Shown here: positions 17,116 through 25,428 of the stretch, in pieces
How the letters are laid out: each line of letters starts with the position of its first letter
Numbering within the stretch: position 1 is the stretch's first letter
Assembly: GCF_009811655.1 (NCBI RefSeq)
Contig: NZ_BGJX01000010.1
Location: 1-64,000, forward strand
Direction: 5' to 3'
Length of the DNA: 64,000 nt
Source of the DNA: Methylosinus sp. Ce-a6
Lineage (GTDB): Bacteria > Pseudomonadota > Alphaproteobacteria > Rhizobiales > Beijerinckiaceae
Notes under the pieces: generated by a model
What the model saw: the letters and a program-made list of their open reading frames with translations, nothing else
Database searches by the model: none
Told to the model about the DNA's origin: nothing
Translations under genes and position numbers: made by a program

Positions 17116-17457
17116 TCAGTGGAAATTGAATTTCTGCGAGCCCTCGAAAGAGCCGCCGGGCGGCGGCGGAGCGACGAGGCCGGAGAGAATCGCGCGGACG
17201 ATCTCCGCATGTTTCGGGCTGCTCGACTGGGCGATCGTCACTCTGTCGACCTTGCCCACGGCGTCGATGTGGAAATTGGCCGTCGCCGAACCGGGCCCGG
17301 CCGGGCTCGTCACCGGCGTGCGTTTGGCGATCTCGCTATAGAGCAGGCCGAGGAATTTGCTTTGCGACAGGCCCGAAGAGGCCGTCGTCGCCGGAGCGGT
17401 CGCCGCAGCGCCGAGGGAGGAAAGAGCGAAGAGAAGAGCGAGCGTCGGGCGTTTCAT
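17116..17457 (-). CDS. Stand-alone secreted TonB C-terminal-like protein
   Basis: A 113-residue protein with an N-terminal signal-like segment (MKRPTLALLFALSSLGAAAT) followed directly by a TonB C-terminal-type domain (YSEIAKRTPV ... GSATANFHIDAVGKVDRVTI ... HAEIVRAILSGL) and a tail APPPPGGSFEGSQKFNFH. It lacks the membrane anchor and Pro-rich spanning region of a TonB. The tail matches the ends of both TonB and the 42-residue protein upstream. It lies between the small gene and the propeller gene, in the same direction. It might bind receptor TonB boxes in the periplasm or compete with TonB. Confidence 0.7.
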   Translation of the reverse strand: MKRPTLALLFALSSLGAAATAPATTASSGLSQSKFLGLLYSEIAKRTPVTSPAGPGSATANFHIDAVGKVDRVTIAQSSSPKHAEIVRAILSGLVAPPPPGGSFEGSQKFNFH

Positions 17458-17513
17458 CTCGGGTCCGCATGTCTTTTCGCGCGGCGAGAGGACCGCCGCG
17501 CGAGCTTTGCCGA

Positions 17514-17642
17514 TCAGTGGAAGTCGAATTCCCGCGCCGCGGAGAAGGAGCCGCCGGGGGGCGGCGCGGCGGCTTCGCTCTCGACCGCGAAGGCGGGGCT
17601 GGCGACGAGGCCGGCGACCGTCGACAGAGCGACCTTTCTCAT
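17514..17642 (-). CDS. 42-residue secreted peptide carrying only the TonB tail
   Basis: MRKVALSTVAGLVASPAFA is a convincing signal peptide. The predicted mature part is only 23 residues and ends APPPGGSFSAAREFDFH, the same tail as in the neighbouring TonB and 113-residue proteins. GAGGAA lies 7 nt before the ATG, supporting translation. It starts 23 bp after the tonB stop. It could be a relic of a deleted TonB-like domain, or a small secreted peptide. No known family. Confidence 0.55.
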   Translation of the reverse strand: MRKVALSTVAGLVASPAFAVESEAAAPPPGGSFSAAREFDFH

Positions 17643-17665
17643 AGGGCGTTCCTCGATTCTTCGGA

Positions 17666-18379
17666 TCAGTGGAAATGAAAGCTCTGGCTCGCGAAAAAGG
17701 CTCCGCTGGGCGGCGGCGGGGCATGGACGGAGGCCAATATGCGCCGCGCCAGCGCGGCATGGGCGGGCGATGAGCCGGAAGCGGAAATGCTGGTGATGCC
17801 GCCGGCGGCCGTCACATGGAAGGAGCACTGCGCGGTTCCTTCGCCGAGCGCCGAGCTGCCCGGCGTGTGCTCGCGGATCGCCTTGGCGAGCATGGCCTTA
17901 TAGGCGCTCTGCGACATGCCCTCGCTCTGCGACTGGCCCTCCGGCGCGCCGATGCGGCGCTTCGCCTGCGCCTCGCGTTTCTTGTCGTGGTCGACGTCGC
18001 GCTTCTTCTCGACGACCTTCTTTTTCTTCTCGACGACTTCCTTCTGCTGCGGAAGCGTCGGCGTTTCCGGCGCCATCACCTGCGGCGGCGGAATGGCGAG
18101 GTCGGGGTGCTCGATCTCCTCGGGCGGCGGGGGCTCCTCCTCCGCGGCGGTCACTTCCTGCGATTCGAAGTAATCGCCCTGCGGAATGAGCTCCATGCTG
18201 ATCGAGTCGAGGCTAGAGACGCTCGGCACGGCCAGCTTCAGCAGCAGCCAGGCGACGGTCGCATGGGCGGCGATTACGCCGGCGAGGCTCGCCGGCCGCA
18301 GCCAGCCCGGCTTGATGGGCGGCGAAGCGCTGGCGCGCTCCGCATCGGTCTCATAGGAAGAGAGGATCGCATCCGTCAT
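17666..18379 (-). CDS. tonB: TonB energy transducer
   Basis: A 237-residue TonB. It has a cytoplasmic N-terminus, one membrane helix (about residues 28-52) with the S-x7-H type pattern (SLAGVIAAH), then a Pro/Glu and Lys-rich periplasmic spacer (EEEPPPPEEIEHPDLAIPPP, KEVVEKKKKVVEKKRDVDHD), and a C-terminal domain from ~160 (SQSAYKAMLAKAIREHTP ... HVTAAGGITSISASGSSPAH). It ends in an unusual APPPPSGAFFASQSFHFH tail. It links the ExbBD proton channel to outer-membrane receptors. Its ATG overlaps the exbD stop by 4 nt. Confidence 0.92.
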   Translation of the reverse strand: MTDAILSSYETDAERASASPPIKPGWLRPASLAGVIAAHATVAWLLLKLAVPSVSSLDSISMELIPQGDYFESQEVTAAEEEPPPPEEIEHPDLAIPPPQVMAPETPTLPQQKEVVEKKKKVVEKKRDVDHDKKREAQAKRRIGAPEGQSQSEGMSQSAYKAMLAKAIREHTPGSSALGEGTAQCSFHVTAAGGITSISASGSSPAHAALARRILASVHAPPPPSGAFFASQSFHFH

Positions 18380-18879
18380 TTCGCCGCTCCTCCCGCAGCC
18401 GCCGCAGGAGCGGGGCTCGCCGCCGGGGCGGCTTTCGCCGCCGGCCCGGTCTTGGCGCGCGAGTCGGTGAGGATGGCGATATGGGTGATGCCATTCGTCG
18501 CCAGGCGGTCCATGACGGCGATCACCTCGCCGTAATTGGCCTCCTTGTCGCCGCGCACATGGACGACGCGGCTGGTGTCGGAGCCCATCATCGCCTTGAT
18601 CCCGTCGATGAGCGCCTCCGGCGACACCTCCTCCCCGCCGAGCGCCACCTTGCCGTCCTTGGAGACGGCGACGACGATCGGCTCCTTGGGATTGAGCGGC
18701 TGCGCGTTTTTCGCCTGCGGGAGATCGACCTTCATGCCTTTGGCGAGCAGGGGCGCCGTCACCATGAAAATGATGAGCAGCACCAGCATGACGTCGACGA
18801 GCGGCGTCACATTGATGTCGGCGAGCGGCTGATACAGGCTGTCGCCGTTCTTGAAGCGCGTCGGAAGGCCGACCATCAC
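18376..18879 (-). CDS. exbD: ExbD/TolR family biopolymer transport protein
   Basis: A 167-residue protein. One transmembrane helix follows INVTPLVDVMLVLLIIFMVT, with the proton-carrying Asp29, and the periplasmic domain has the ExbD pattern (VVAVSKDGKVALGGEEVSPE, VVHVRGDKEANYGEVIAVMD). The C-terminus is Ala/Pro-rich. With ExbB it forms the proton channel that powers TonB. It overlaps exbB and tonB by 4 nt on each side, so stoichiometric coupled translation is expected. Confidence 0.93.
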   Translation of the reverse strand: MMVGLPTRFKNGDSLYQPLADINVTPLVDVMLVLLIIFMVTAPLLAKGMKVDLPQAKNAQPLNPKEPIVVAVSKDGKVALGGEEVSPEALIDGIKAMMGSDTSRVVHVRGDKEANYGEVIAVMDRLATNGITHIAILTDSRAKTGPAAKAAPAASPAPAAAAGGAAK

Positions 18880-19526
18880 GCGGCCTCCCGCTTTCTCGCC
18901 GCGGCGATATGCCCGCTGGTGACGTCGAGCGCCTTGTCCTCGATATAATGGGCGACCTGCTGGCCGGCGCGCGAGAAGGCCGCGCCGATGCGATTATAGC
19001 CGACCGAGGCAGGAATGGCCGCCGCGAGGCCGTAAGCCGTGGCGGCGAGCGCCTCGGCGATGCCCGGCGCGACCACCGCGAGGCTCGTGTCCTGCGACTG
19101 GGCGATGCCGGCGAAGCTCGTCATAATGCCCCACACTGTGCCGAATAGGCCGATGAAGGGCGCGACGGAGGAGATGACGGCGAGATTGGGCAGGCCGCCT
19201 TCGGCCTTGGTCATGAGCTCGCGGCCGACGCGGCTCATGATCTCGGCGACGCGCTCGCGCTTCTCGCCGATCGACTCGCCGGGCAGATCGATGCTCGCGG
19301 CGTGCTCGCCCGCCTCCTCGATCGGCGCGAGCAGTCCTGCCGGGCCGCCGGAGCGCGCGACGCGCGCCGACTTGCCGATGCGCGTGACGGCGACGACGCC
19401 CTCGATGACGAGCACCCAGGTCCACACCGACGCCAGCAGCAGGACGGCCATGACTGTCTTGCCCACCGGCCCGGCGTTCAAGAACATGGTGACAGGAGAA
19501 ATTGAGCCGTATTCCATGGGACGCAC
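18876..19526 (-). CDS. exbB: ExbB/TolQ family proton channel protein
   Basis: A 216-residue protein with three hydrophobic segments and the MotA/TolQ/ExbB signature: LPNLAVISSVAPFIGLFGTV then GIMTSFAGIAQ and GIAEALAATAYGLAAAIPAS. The choice between ExbB and TolQ rests on context, an adjoining tonB and TonB-dependent receptor and no tolA/tolB/pal. It is the first gene of the minus-strand run that continues through exbD, tonB, two small genes and the propeller. A second ATG three codons later (MEYGSISP) is an alternative start. Confidence 0.92.
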   Translation of the reverse strand: MRPMEYGSISPVTMFLNAGPVGKTVMAVLLLASVWTWVLVIEGVVAVTRIGKSARVARSGGPAGLLAPIEEAGEHAASIDLPGESIGEKRERVAEIMSRVGRELMTKAEGGLPNLAVISSVAPFIGLFGTVWGIMTSFAGIAQSQDTSLAVVAPGIAEALAATAYGLAAAIPASVGYNRIGAAFSRAGQQVAHYIEDKALDVTSGHIAAARKREAA

Positions 19527-19692
19527 TCGCGCTTGGGGTTCCCCGACCGCGCGGCGGCGCCGCGGATCAGCAGATTGTCATTGCTTATGAATTTGTCCGC
19601 TCGGCGGCGATGTCCGCTCGTCGAGGAGGGAAGCAGCCGTCCAAACCCTTGTCGCCGACCCCGCGCCATTCGCGCGGGACTCCGGCTCGTCG

Positions 19693-20103
19693 TCAGGAGA
19701 ATGAGAGGGACCCGGGCGGGGCGCGGGCGCCATTGACCGCCTGAGACAATGCGAAGGGCGGCGTCGCGGCGGCGAAGGCGCGATAGATGGCGGGCTTCGC
19801 CGCCGGCGCGCGCCGCAGGACGACGAAAATACGGTCGGGAAGCACGGCCGGACCGGAATGCGCGGCGAGGCAACAGGGGCAGCCTGCCCCCTTCGAGGGC
19901 CTGTCCGGCGTTCCGCCGTTCATGTCGGGGAGCGCGTAATGGCACACGCTGTCTGCGGCGAGTTGCAGGTCCGCGCGTTCGTCGGCCGGGCTCGCGAGGC
20001 GATGCGCCGCGCCGGATACGAGGAGCGCGAAAACGAGCGCGCAAATCGCCGCGATCGCGCAGATCGCGCGCATCTCGATGCGCTGTCCCCCCGTGTGTGA
20101 CAT
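19693..20103 (-). CDS. DUF2946-like small membrane/periplasmic Cys-His protein
   Basis: A 136-residue protein with an N-terminal hydrophobic helix (AICAIAAICALVFALLVSG) and a cysteine/histidine region: CHYALPDMNGG then GAGCPCCLAAHSGPAVLPD. DUF2946 proteins have this CPxCxxAH-type motif after one helix and are often encoded next to copper-responsive TonB receptors. The divergent gene at 20214 is a second member. Translation may instead begin at the internal ATG 30 bp later. Metal binding is inferred from the motif only. Confidence 0.65.
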   Translation of the reverse strand: MSHTGGQRIEMRAICAIAAICALVFALLVSGAAHRLASPADERADLQLAADSVCHYALPDMNGGTPDRPSKGAGCPCCLAAHSGPAVLPDRIFVVLRRAPAAKPAIYRAFAAATPPFALSQAVNGARAPPGSLSFS

Positions 20104-20213
20104 AAATGTCTCTTAACGGATTTTTTAATTTCTGACAATCTGCGAGGTCTTGGATTTGTTCCACGAAACGCGCTAACTCGCATTCGGTTCTATCCGTAGA
20201 GTTAACGCGCGCG

Positions 20214-20597
20214 ATGGCGACGACGTTCGCCCGTATCCTCTTTCTTCTCGCCTTGCTGAGCCAGGCGCTGTCGGCGCCCCTCGGCGGCTGGCGGACGCAT
20301 GCCGCGGGCGACGCGGCGGCGCGCCTCTGTCTTCTCGCCCATGCCGACGCGAGCGCGTCGTCCAGCGTCGGCGATCCCTCAAAACAAGTTCCCAAGAGCG
20401 ACCGATCTCACCACCATGGCGCTTGCGCCTTTTGCGAGATCGGCATGGGCGGCGCTCCGCTCCTCGCTTTGGCGGAACGAGTCGAAGCGCCCGCGCTCCA
20501 CGCCGAGGAGACGCGGGTCGCCATCGTCTTCGCCAGCGTTCCCTTCTCGCGCGACGACCGCAACGCGCCGACGCGCGCCTCGCCTTCCTTCTCCTGA
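20214..20597 (+). CDS. DUF2946-like small protein upstream of the TonB receptor
   Basis: A 127-residue protein with a signal/anchor helix (FARILFLLALLSQALSAPLG) followed by LCLLAHAD and a His/Cys cluster SHHHGACAFCEIGMGGAPLL, the recognisable DUF2946 core. It ends 83 bp before the TonB-dependent receptor in the same orientation, so the two are probably co-transcribed. The divergent copy at 19693-20103 shares the 110-bp promoter region. In other bacteria this family accompanies copper receptors of the OprC type, which supports copper over iron as the substrate. Confidence 0.7.
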   Translation: MATTFARILFLLALLSQALSAPLGGWRTHAAGDAAARLCLLAHADASASSSVGDPSKQVPKSDRSHHHGACAFCEIGMGGAPLLALAERVEAPALHAEETRVAIVFASVPFSRDDRNAPTRASPSFS

Positions 20598-20680
20598 CCG
20601 CGACCACCGCAACGGCGCGTTCGCGCCGTCCATGACGCGCGCCATCGCCGAGATGGCGTCAGGGGAAGGACATCTCAAAA

Positions 20681-23224
20681 ATGCATCGTCATCTTTTGTT
20701 GCGCGGCGTTTCCGCCGGCGCGCTCTTCGTCGTCTGTTCCGCCGCAATTCTCCCGACCCGCGCCCAGGAGACGCTGCCGACAATCGATATCGACGCGTCG
20801 GGCGGGCCCGCGGCGTCCCACGCGCCGGTTTCGACATGGTCGCCGACCTTGCCCGACGGCAAGCCGGCCTTCGTCGAAAAGTTTCGGCTGCCGAACACGG
20901 TCGCGAGCGTGACGCGCAAGCAGATCAAAGAGAAGATCAACATCGTCGATAGCCAGGACGCGCTCAAATATGTGCCGAGCCTGTTCGTTCGCAAATTGCG
21001 CGGCGGCTCGGAGGGCATGATCCAGACCCGCACCTGGGGACTGGCGTCGGCGCGCAGCATGGTCTTTGTCGACGACCTGCTCATCAGCCAGCTCATCAGC
21101 AACGGCCATACGGACGGTCAGCCGCGATGGGGGCTCGTCTCGCCGGAGGAAATCGAGCGGGTCGATTATCTCTACGGCCCGTTCGCTGCGCAATATGCCG
21201 GCAACTCCATCGGCGGCGTCATCAAATACACGACGCGCATGCCGGAAAAGTTGGAGGTCACGGCCAAGCAGACCGTCTCGGTGCAGGACTATTCCTGGTG
21301 GGGCGTCAGCAGAGCTTTCGTGACCGAGACGACCGCCCTCACGGCGGGCGACAAAGTCCGGGACTTCTCATGGTTTCTGGCGCTCAACTACGCGCACAAT
21401 GAAAATCAGCCGATCAGCTTCATCAACGCCGGGACGGGCAATCTCTTCCCCTTTCCCGGCGGCTTCTATTCCCAAAACAAATACGGCGTTCCCCAGAATA
21501 TCGTCGGCTCGGGCTCCATTTCCGACGAGAATTTCATCAACGGCAAGTTGAAGCTCGCCTATGACATCACCCCGACCATTCGCGCCGCCTACACGCTCGG
21601 GGTCTACAACAGCGACCGCGTGTCGTGGCCGGAGAATTACATCTCGGGCGGACGCAACCAATTGTTCGGGCCGGCCGCCGGGCTCGGCTCGATCGGGACG
21701 GCGGCGTTGCAGGGATTCGGCGCCGCGAATCTGCGTTACCAGGAGACCGTCATCACCAATGCGCTTTCGGTGAAATCGAACACCGGCGGCGTGTTCGACT
21801 GGGAATTGTCCGCGTCGCATTTCAACTATCCGTCGAGCTCGCAGCGCTCGCCCTGGAGCGCATTGGGATCGACGGCGGCCAATCCCTTCGGCGGCTACAC
21901 GATGACCGGGCGCGACCAGAAGTTCACCGGAACCTATTGGACATTGCTCGATCTGAACGGCATTCTCCGACCGCAAGGTTTCCTCGCCGGCCACGACATC
22001 AGCTTCGGTCTGCACGGCGATCAGTACCATATGAACAACCCGACCTGGGTGACGACGAATTGGACCGCGGGCCAGGCGTCATCGCTCGGCGCCGCCCAGT
22101 CCATCGCCCAGGGCACGACGCGCACGCAGGCGCTATGGGTGCAGGACGCGTGGAAATTCCACCCCGATTTCAAGCTCACGGTCGGCGGACGTTGGGAGCA
22201 TTGGCAGGCGTCTGACGGCTATAATCAGTCGACGGGACTCAATGCGACGGCCACCGCTTTCACGGGAACGGCGGCGAGCAGAAATCCGATCTTCCAGCCC
22301 AATCTCTATCACACCCGGTTCTCGCCGAAGGGGTCGCTGCAGTGGACGCCGGACGAGAACTGGACCATTACCGGCAACATCGGCCTCGCCAATCGCTTCC
22401 CGACCGTGCGCGAGCTCTACAATCTTTCCGTGACGCCGGGCGCGACCGGCTTCGTCACCAATCCAAACCCCAATCTGCGGCCCGAAGTGTCGCTCAGCAA
22501 GGAGATCGCCATCGAGCGCAAGCTGGGGGCCGACGGCTCGGCGCGGCTCTCGCTCTTCGACGACGAGGTGCGCGACGCGATCGTCAGCCAAACCAAATTC
22601 GTGACTCCCGCCTTCCAGACCGCCACGAACCAGAATGTCGATCGCATTCGCAACAGCGGCTTCGAGATCGCGGCGCAGAAAGACAATGTGATCGTGCGGG
22701 GATTGGAGCTGTTCGGCAGCGTCACCTTCGTCAATTCGCGGATCATCTCGTTCAGGGACTGGACGCCCACCGCGCCGAGCGCGGGATTTCCATTCGGCGC
22801 GAATTTCGAATTTCCCTGGGCGACATCCGTCTCCGGCAAGAACCCGCCGGGCGTGCCGAAATGGCGCTGGATGGCGGGCGCGACCTACCGTCCCGACGCC
22901 TATTGGGCGTTCACTGTGGCGGCGCGCTGGCAGGACCGGATCTGGACGACGCTCGCGAACAACGACGTCGTCCACGGCATTTTCGGATCGTCGGACCGCT
23001 TTTTCGTCGTCGATCTGAAAGCCCATTATCAATGGAGCGAGCGCTTGTCCTTCGATCTCGGCGTCGACAATGTGAACAACTACAAATTCGCGCTGTTCCA
23101 CCCCTTCCCGCAGCGGACCTTCGTGTTCTCGGGCAAATATGAGTTCGGCCGGGCGAAGGGAGAGAGAGGCCTCTTCTTCGAAGGGAATGAGCCGGCCTTG
23201 TTCGATCTGTCCTTCCTCAGATGA
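20681..23224 (+). CDS. TonB-dependent outer-membrane receptor (probable copper/metallophore)
   Basis: An 847-residue receptor with a signal peptide (cleavage near residue 28, after TRAQ), a TonB-box-like LPTIDID, a plug domain (LPNTVASVTRKQIKEKINIV, DALKYVPSLFVRKLRGG, YLYGPFAAQYAGNSIGGVIK) and a beta-barrel ending LFDLSFLR. The barrel has aromatic-rich strands throughout. It follows a DUF2946 gene and sits across a divergent promoter from a second one and the ExbB-ExbD-TonB operon. Substrate is inferred from this context: copper or a copper complex is favoured, with a ferric siderophore or another chelate as the alternative. Confidence 0.88.
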   Translation: MHRHLLLRGVSAGALFVVCSAAILPTRAQETLPTIDIDASGGPAASHAPVSTWSPTLPDGKPAFVEKFRLPNTVASVTRKQIKEKINIVDSQDALKYVPSLFVRKLRGGSEGMIQTRTWGLASARSMVFVDDLLISQLISNGHTDGQPRWGLVSPEEIERVDYLYGPFAAQYAGNSIGGVIKYTTRMPEKLEVTAKQTVSVQDYSWWGVSRAFVTETTALTAGDKVRDFSWFLALNYAHNENQPISFINAGTGNLFPFPGGFYSQNKYGVPQNIVGSGSISDENFINGKLKLAYDITPTIRAAYTLGVYNSDRVSWPENYISGGRNQLFGPAAGLGSIGTAALQGFGAANLRYQETVITNALSVKSNTGGVFDWELSASHFNYPSSSQRSPWSALGSTAANPFGGYTMTGRDQKFTGTYWTLLDLNGILRPQGFLAGHDISFGLHGDQYHMNNPTWVTTNWTAGQASSLGAAQSIAQGTTRTQALWVQDAWKFHPDFKLTVGGRWEHWQASDGYNQSTGLNATATAFTGTAASRNPIFQPNLYHTRFSPKGSLQWTPDENWTITGNIGLANRFPTVRELYNLSVTPGATGFVTNPNPNLRPEVSLSKEIAIERKLGADGSARLSLFDDEVRDAIVSQTKFVTPAFQTATNQNVDRIRNSGFEIAAQKDNVIVRGLELFGSVTFVNSRIISFRDWTPTAPSAGFPFGANFEFPWATSVSGKNPPGVPKWRWMAGATYRPDAYWAFTVAARWQDRIWTTLANNDVVHGIFGSSDRFFVVDLKAHYQWSERLSFDLGVDNVNNYKFALFHPFPQRTFVFSGKYEFGRAKGERGLFFEGNEPALFDLSFLR

Positions 23225-23264
23225 TCGCGTGAGAGGAGGCGATCCGCGCCCGCTCGGATCGCCT

Positions 23265-24632
23265 CTATTCGACGATGCGGCTCGGCGAGCGCATCGTCAC
23301 CAGCTCTTCCGCGAGCGTCGGATGCAGCGCCATGGTGGCGTCGAAATCGGCCTTGCGCGCGCGAAGGCGCAGCGAAATGGCGAGAAGCTGCGCCATCTCT
23401 CCCGCCTCCGGCCCCAGAATATGCACGCCGACGACGAGATCGCTCGCCGCGTCCACCAATATCTTCATGAAGACTTTTTCGGCGCGCTTCGACAGTGTCG
23501 CGCGCATCGGCCTGAAGCTCGCCTCGAAGACATTCAGGCGCCCATATTTCGCTTTGGCCTCCGCCTCCGTCAGCCCGACCGTTCCGATCTCCGGCGTCGT
23601 GAACACGGCGGTCGGCGTCAGCGCATGATCGACGACGACGTCCTTGCCGCCGAATACCGTGTCGGCGAAGGCGTGGCCCTCGCGAATGGCGACCGGCGTC
23701 AGATTGAGGCGGTCGGTGACGTCGCCGACGGCGTAGATGGAGGGAATATTGCTGCGCGAATAGGCGTCGACGATGATCGCGCCATTCTCCTTCGTCGCGA
23801 CGCCCGCCGTCTCCAGCCCGAGGCCCTGCGTCAGCGGCGCGCGGCCGGTCGCGAGCAGCGCGGCGTCGACGTCGAGCCGCGCGCCGTCCTGCAGAGTGGC
23901 CGAAAGGCCGCTCGCGGTTTTCTCGAGGCTCACAGGCAGAGCGCCTCGGTGGATCTCTATGCCCGCCGCGACGAGCCCCTCATCGAGCCGGCGGCGCAGA
24001 TCCTCGTCGAAGCCGCGCAGCGGCAGATCGGCGCGCAGCGAGAGGTGCGCCTTGGAGCCGAGCCGCGCGAAGACGCTGGCGAACTCCACGGCGATATAGC
24101 CGCCGCCGACGACGAGCAGGCTCCTCGGCAATTCGGGCAGATCGAAAATCTCGTTGGAGGAGATGGCGAGCTCGAGGCCGGGAATCTCCGGCCGCAGCAC
24201 GGGCGCGCCGCCGGTGGCGACGAGAATGTAGCGCGTCGAGACGCGCTTGCCGCCGGCGAAGGAGACTTCATTGGGCGAAGCGATGACGCCGCGCGCGCGA
24301 ATGACCTCGACGCCGGCCTTTTCGAGATTTTGCGCATAGAGGCCGGAGAGGCGGGATATCTCTCCCTCTTTTGCGGAGACGAGCGTCTTCCAGTCGAACT
24401 CCACCTCGCCGACGCGCCAGCCGAAGCCGGCGGCGTCCTCGAAATCATCGCGGAAGCGGCTCGCCATCACATAGAGCTTCTTGGGCACGCAGCCGCGGAT
24501 CACGCAAGTGCCGCCGATGCGGAACTCCTCGCAGATCGCGACTTTCGCGCCGTATCCGGCGGCGATGCGCGCCGCGCGAACGCCGCCCGAGCCTGCCCCG
24601 ATGACGACGAGATCATAATCATATTGCGTCAT
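23265..24632 (-). CDS. gor: Glutathione-disulfide reductase
   Basis: A 455-residue FAD-dependent disulphide reductase. The FAD fold is IGAGSGG at 11-17, the redox-active pair is Cys43/Cys48 in GGTCVIRGCVPKKL, and an NADPH fold VVGGGYIAVEFASVF follows in the middle. The conserved C-terminal His-Glu pair is in HPTLAEELVT. The GTCVIRGCVPKKLYV form is specific for glutathione reductase as against lipoamide dehydrogenase. It regenerates GSH in the cytoplasm. It is convergent with the TonB receptor gene and 75 bp from the DUF2059 gene. Confidence 0.95.
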   Translation of the reverse strand: MTQYDYDLVVIGAGSGGVRAARIAAGYGAKVAICEEFRIGGTCVIRGCVPKKLYVMASRFRDDFEDAAGFGWRVGEVEFDWKTLVSAKEGEISRLSGLYAQNLEKAGVEVIRARGVIASPNEVSFAGGKRVSTRYILVATGGAPVLRPEIPGLELAISSNEIFDLPELPRSLLVVGGGYIAVEFASVFARLGSKAHLSLRADLPLRGFDEDLRRRLDEGLVAAGIEIHRGALPVSLEKTASGLSATLQDGARLDVDAALLATGRAPLTQGLGLETAGVATKENGAIIVDAYSRSNIPSIYAVGDVTDRLNLTPVAIREGHAFADTVFGGKDVVVDHALTPTAVFTTPEIGTVGLTEAEAKAKYGRLNVFEASFRPMRATLSKRAEKVFMKILVDAASDLVVGVHILGPEAGEMAQLLAISLRLRARKADFDATMALHPTLAEELVTMRSPSRIVE

Positions 24633-24707
24633 GCCGAACCCCGGAATTCCAAAGCCCCGGAAAACAAGTCCCGCGGGTTTCGCCAGAGTCTCCCGCGCGA
24701 GCGGCGG

Positions 24708-25289
24708 CTAGAGCTCGTGGCCCTTCTTGCGCATCTCTTCGCGCACGCGCGTCATCATGTCGACGGAAATCTTCTGCGACCATGCCTGCATGGCGACGAA
24801 CATATCGCTCATCAGCACTGGCAGCATGCCGACATATTTGCGCCCCGAGGCGCTTTTGAAGAAGCCGGCGACATCCTCGAGCTCCTTTTGCGAAAAGCGC
24901 TGCGTGTAGAGCTGCGCGGCGCTGTCGATCATTTCCTCGACTTTTTTGTCGAACTCCGGCCGCACGGCGGCGAGCACGAGATTGAGGTCGGGAACCATCT
25001 CGGGCCGCGTGCGCGTCACCGAAAGCGCGATCTGCTCGAGATATTGCGGAATGATGAGCCGAAAAGACGAGGCGATGCCGGAATCGACGAGCACCGAGCG
25101 CGCCAGCGCCAGCTGCGCCGGCGAGGCCGAAGAGGCGGTGGGCGGCGACGAGGCGACGGGCGGAGCGACGGCGGCGGCCGGAGCCGCGCCCGGCCGCTGC
25201 TCGGCGGCGAAGACGGCGGTCGCCAGAATGAGCGCGGCGAAACGAATCGTCAGGCGAAAAATCACTCGGCGAAAGATCACTCGGGACAT
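24708..25289 (-). CDS. DUF2059 family secreted protein
   Basis: A 193-residue protein with a hydrophobic N-terminal segment (RFAALILATAVFAAEQ), a low-complexity Ala/Pro linker (residues ~35-60) and a helical DUF2059 domain (ELEDVAGFFKSASGRKYVG ... MVPDLNLVLAAVRPEFDKKV). The family is periplasmic, of unknown function. The first codons contain a 15-bp tandem duplication (VIFR-RVIFR). AGGAG touches the ATG at 25289, so the true start may be a GTG three codons later with a proper 9-nt spacing. It lies upstream of gor in the same direction. Confidence 0.8.
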   Translation of the reverse strand: MSRVIFRRVIFRLTIRFAALILATAVFAAEQRPGAAPAAAVAPPVASSPPTASSASPAQLALARSVLVDSGIASSFRLIIPQYLEQIALSVTRTRPEMVPDLNLVLAAVRPEFDKKVEEMIDSAAQLYTQRFSQKELEDVAGFFKSASGRKYVGMLPVLMSDMFVAMQAWSQKISVDMMTRVREEMRKKGHEL

Positions 25290-25323
25290 CTCCTCGTGAA
25301 ACGACTTCGGCGTTCGGCGGCGC

Positions 25324-25427
25324 GAGCGTCTTTCCATGTTTCATTGAAACATGGAAAGACGCTCGCCTTTTGTTTCGACGCGTTTCCAACGCCGAACCGG
25401 CGTCCACTTCGGCTGGAAACGCTCTAT
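25324..25427. repeat. Dispersed ~90-bp repeat, copy C, with a perfect 41-nt palindrome
   Basis: The part 25324-25364 is a perfect palindrome of two 20-nt arms around a single T, centred on TGTTTCATTGAAACA. It is followed by the TTTTGTTTCGACGCG block and the CGTTTCC ... GGAAACGCT arms, ending 1-2 bp from the rpiA stop codon. On the rpiA transcript this would form a strong hairpin and could stop or protect the mRNA. Confidence 0.85.
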
Positions 25428-25428
25428 G

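Noticed and set aside
18376..19526. TolQ-TolR of the Tol-Pal system
   Set aside because: No tolA, tolB or pal gene follows; tonB and a TonB receptor do.
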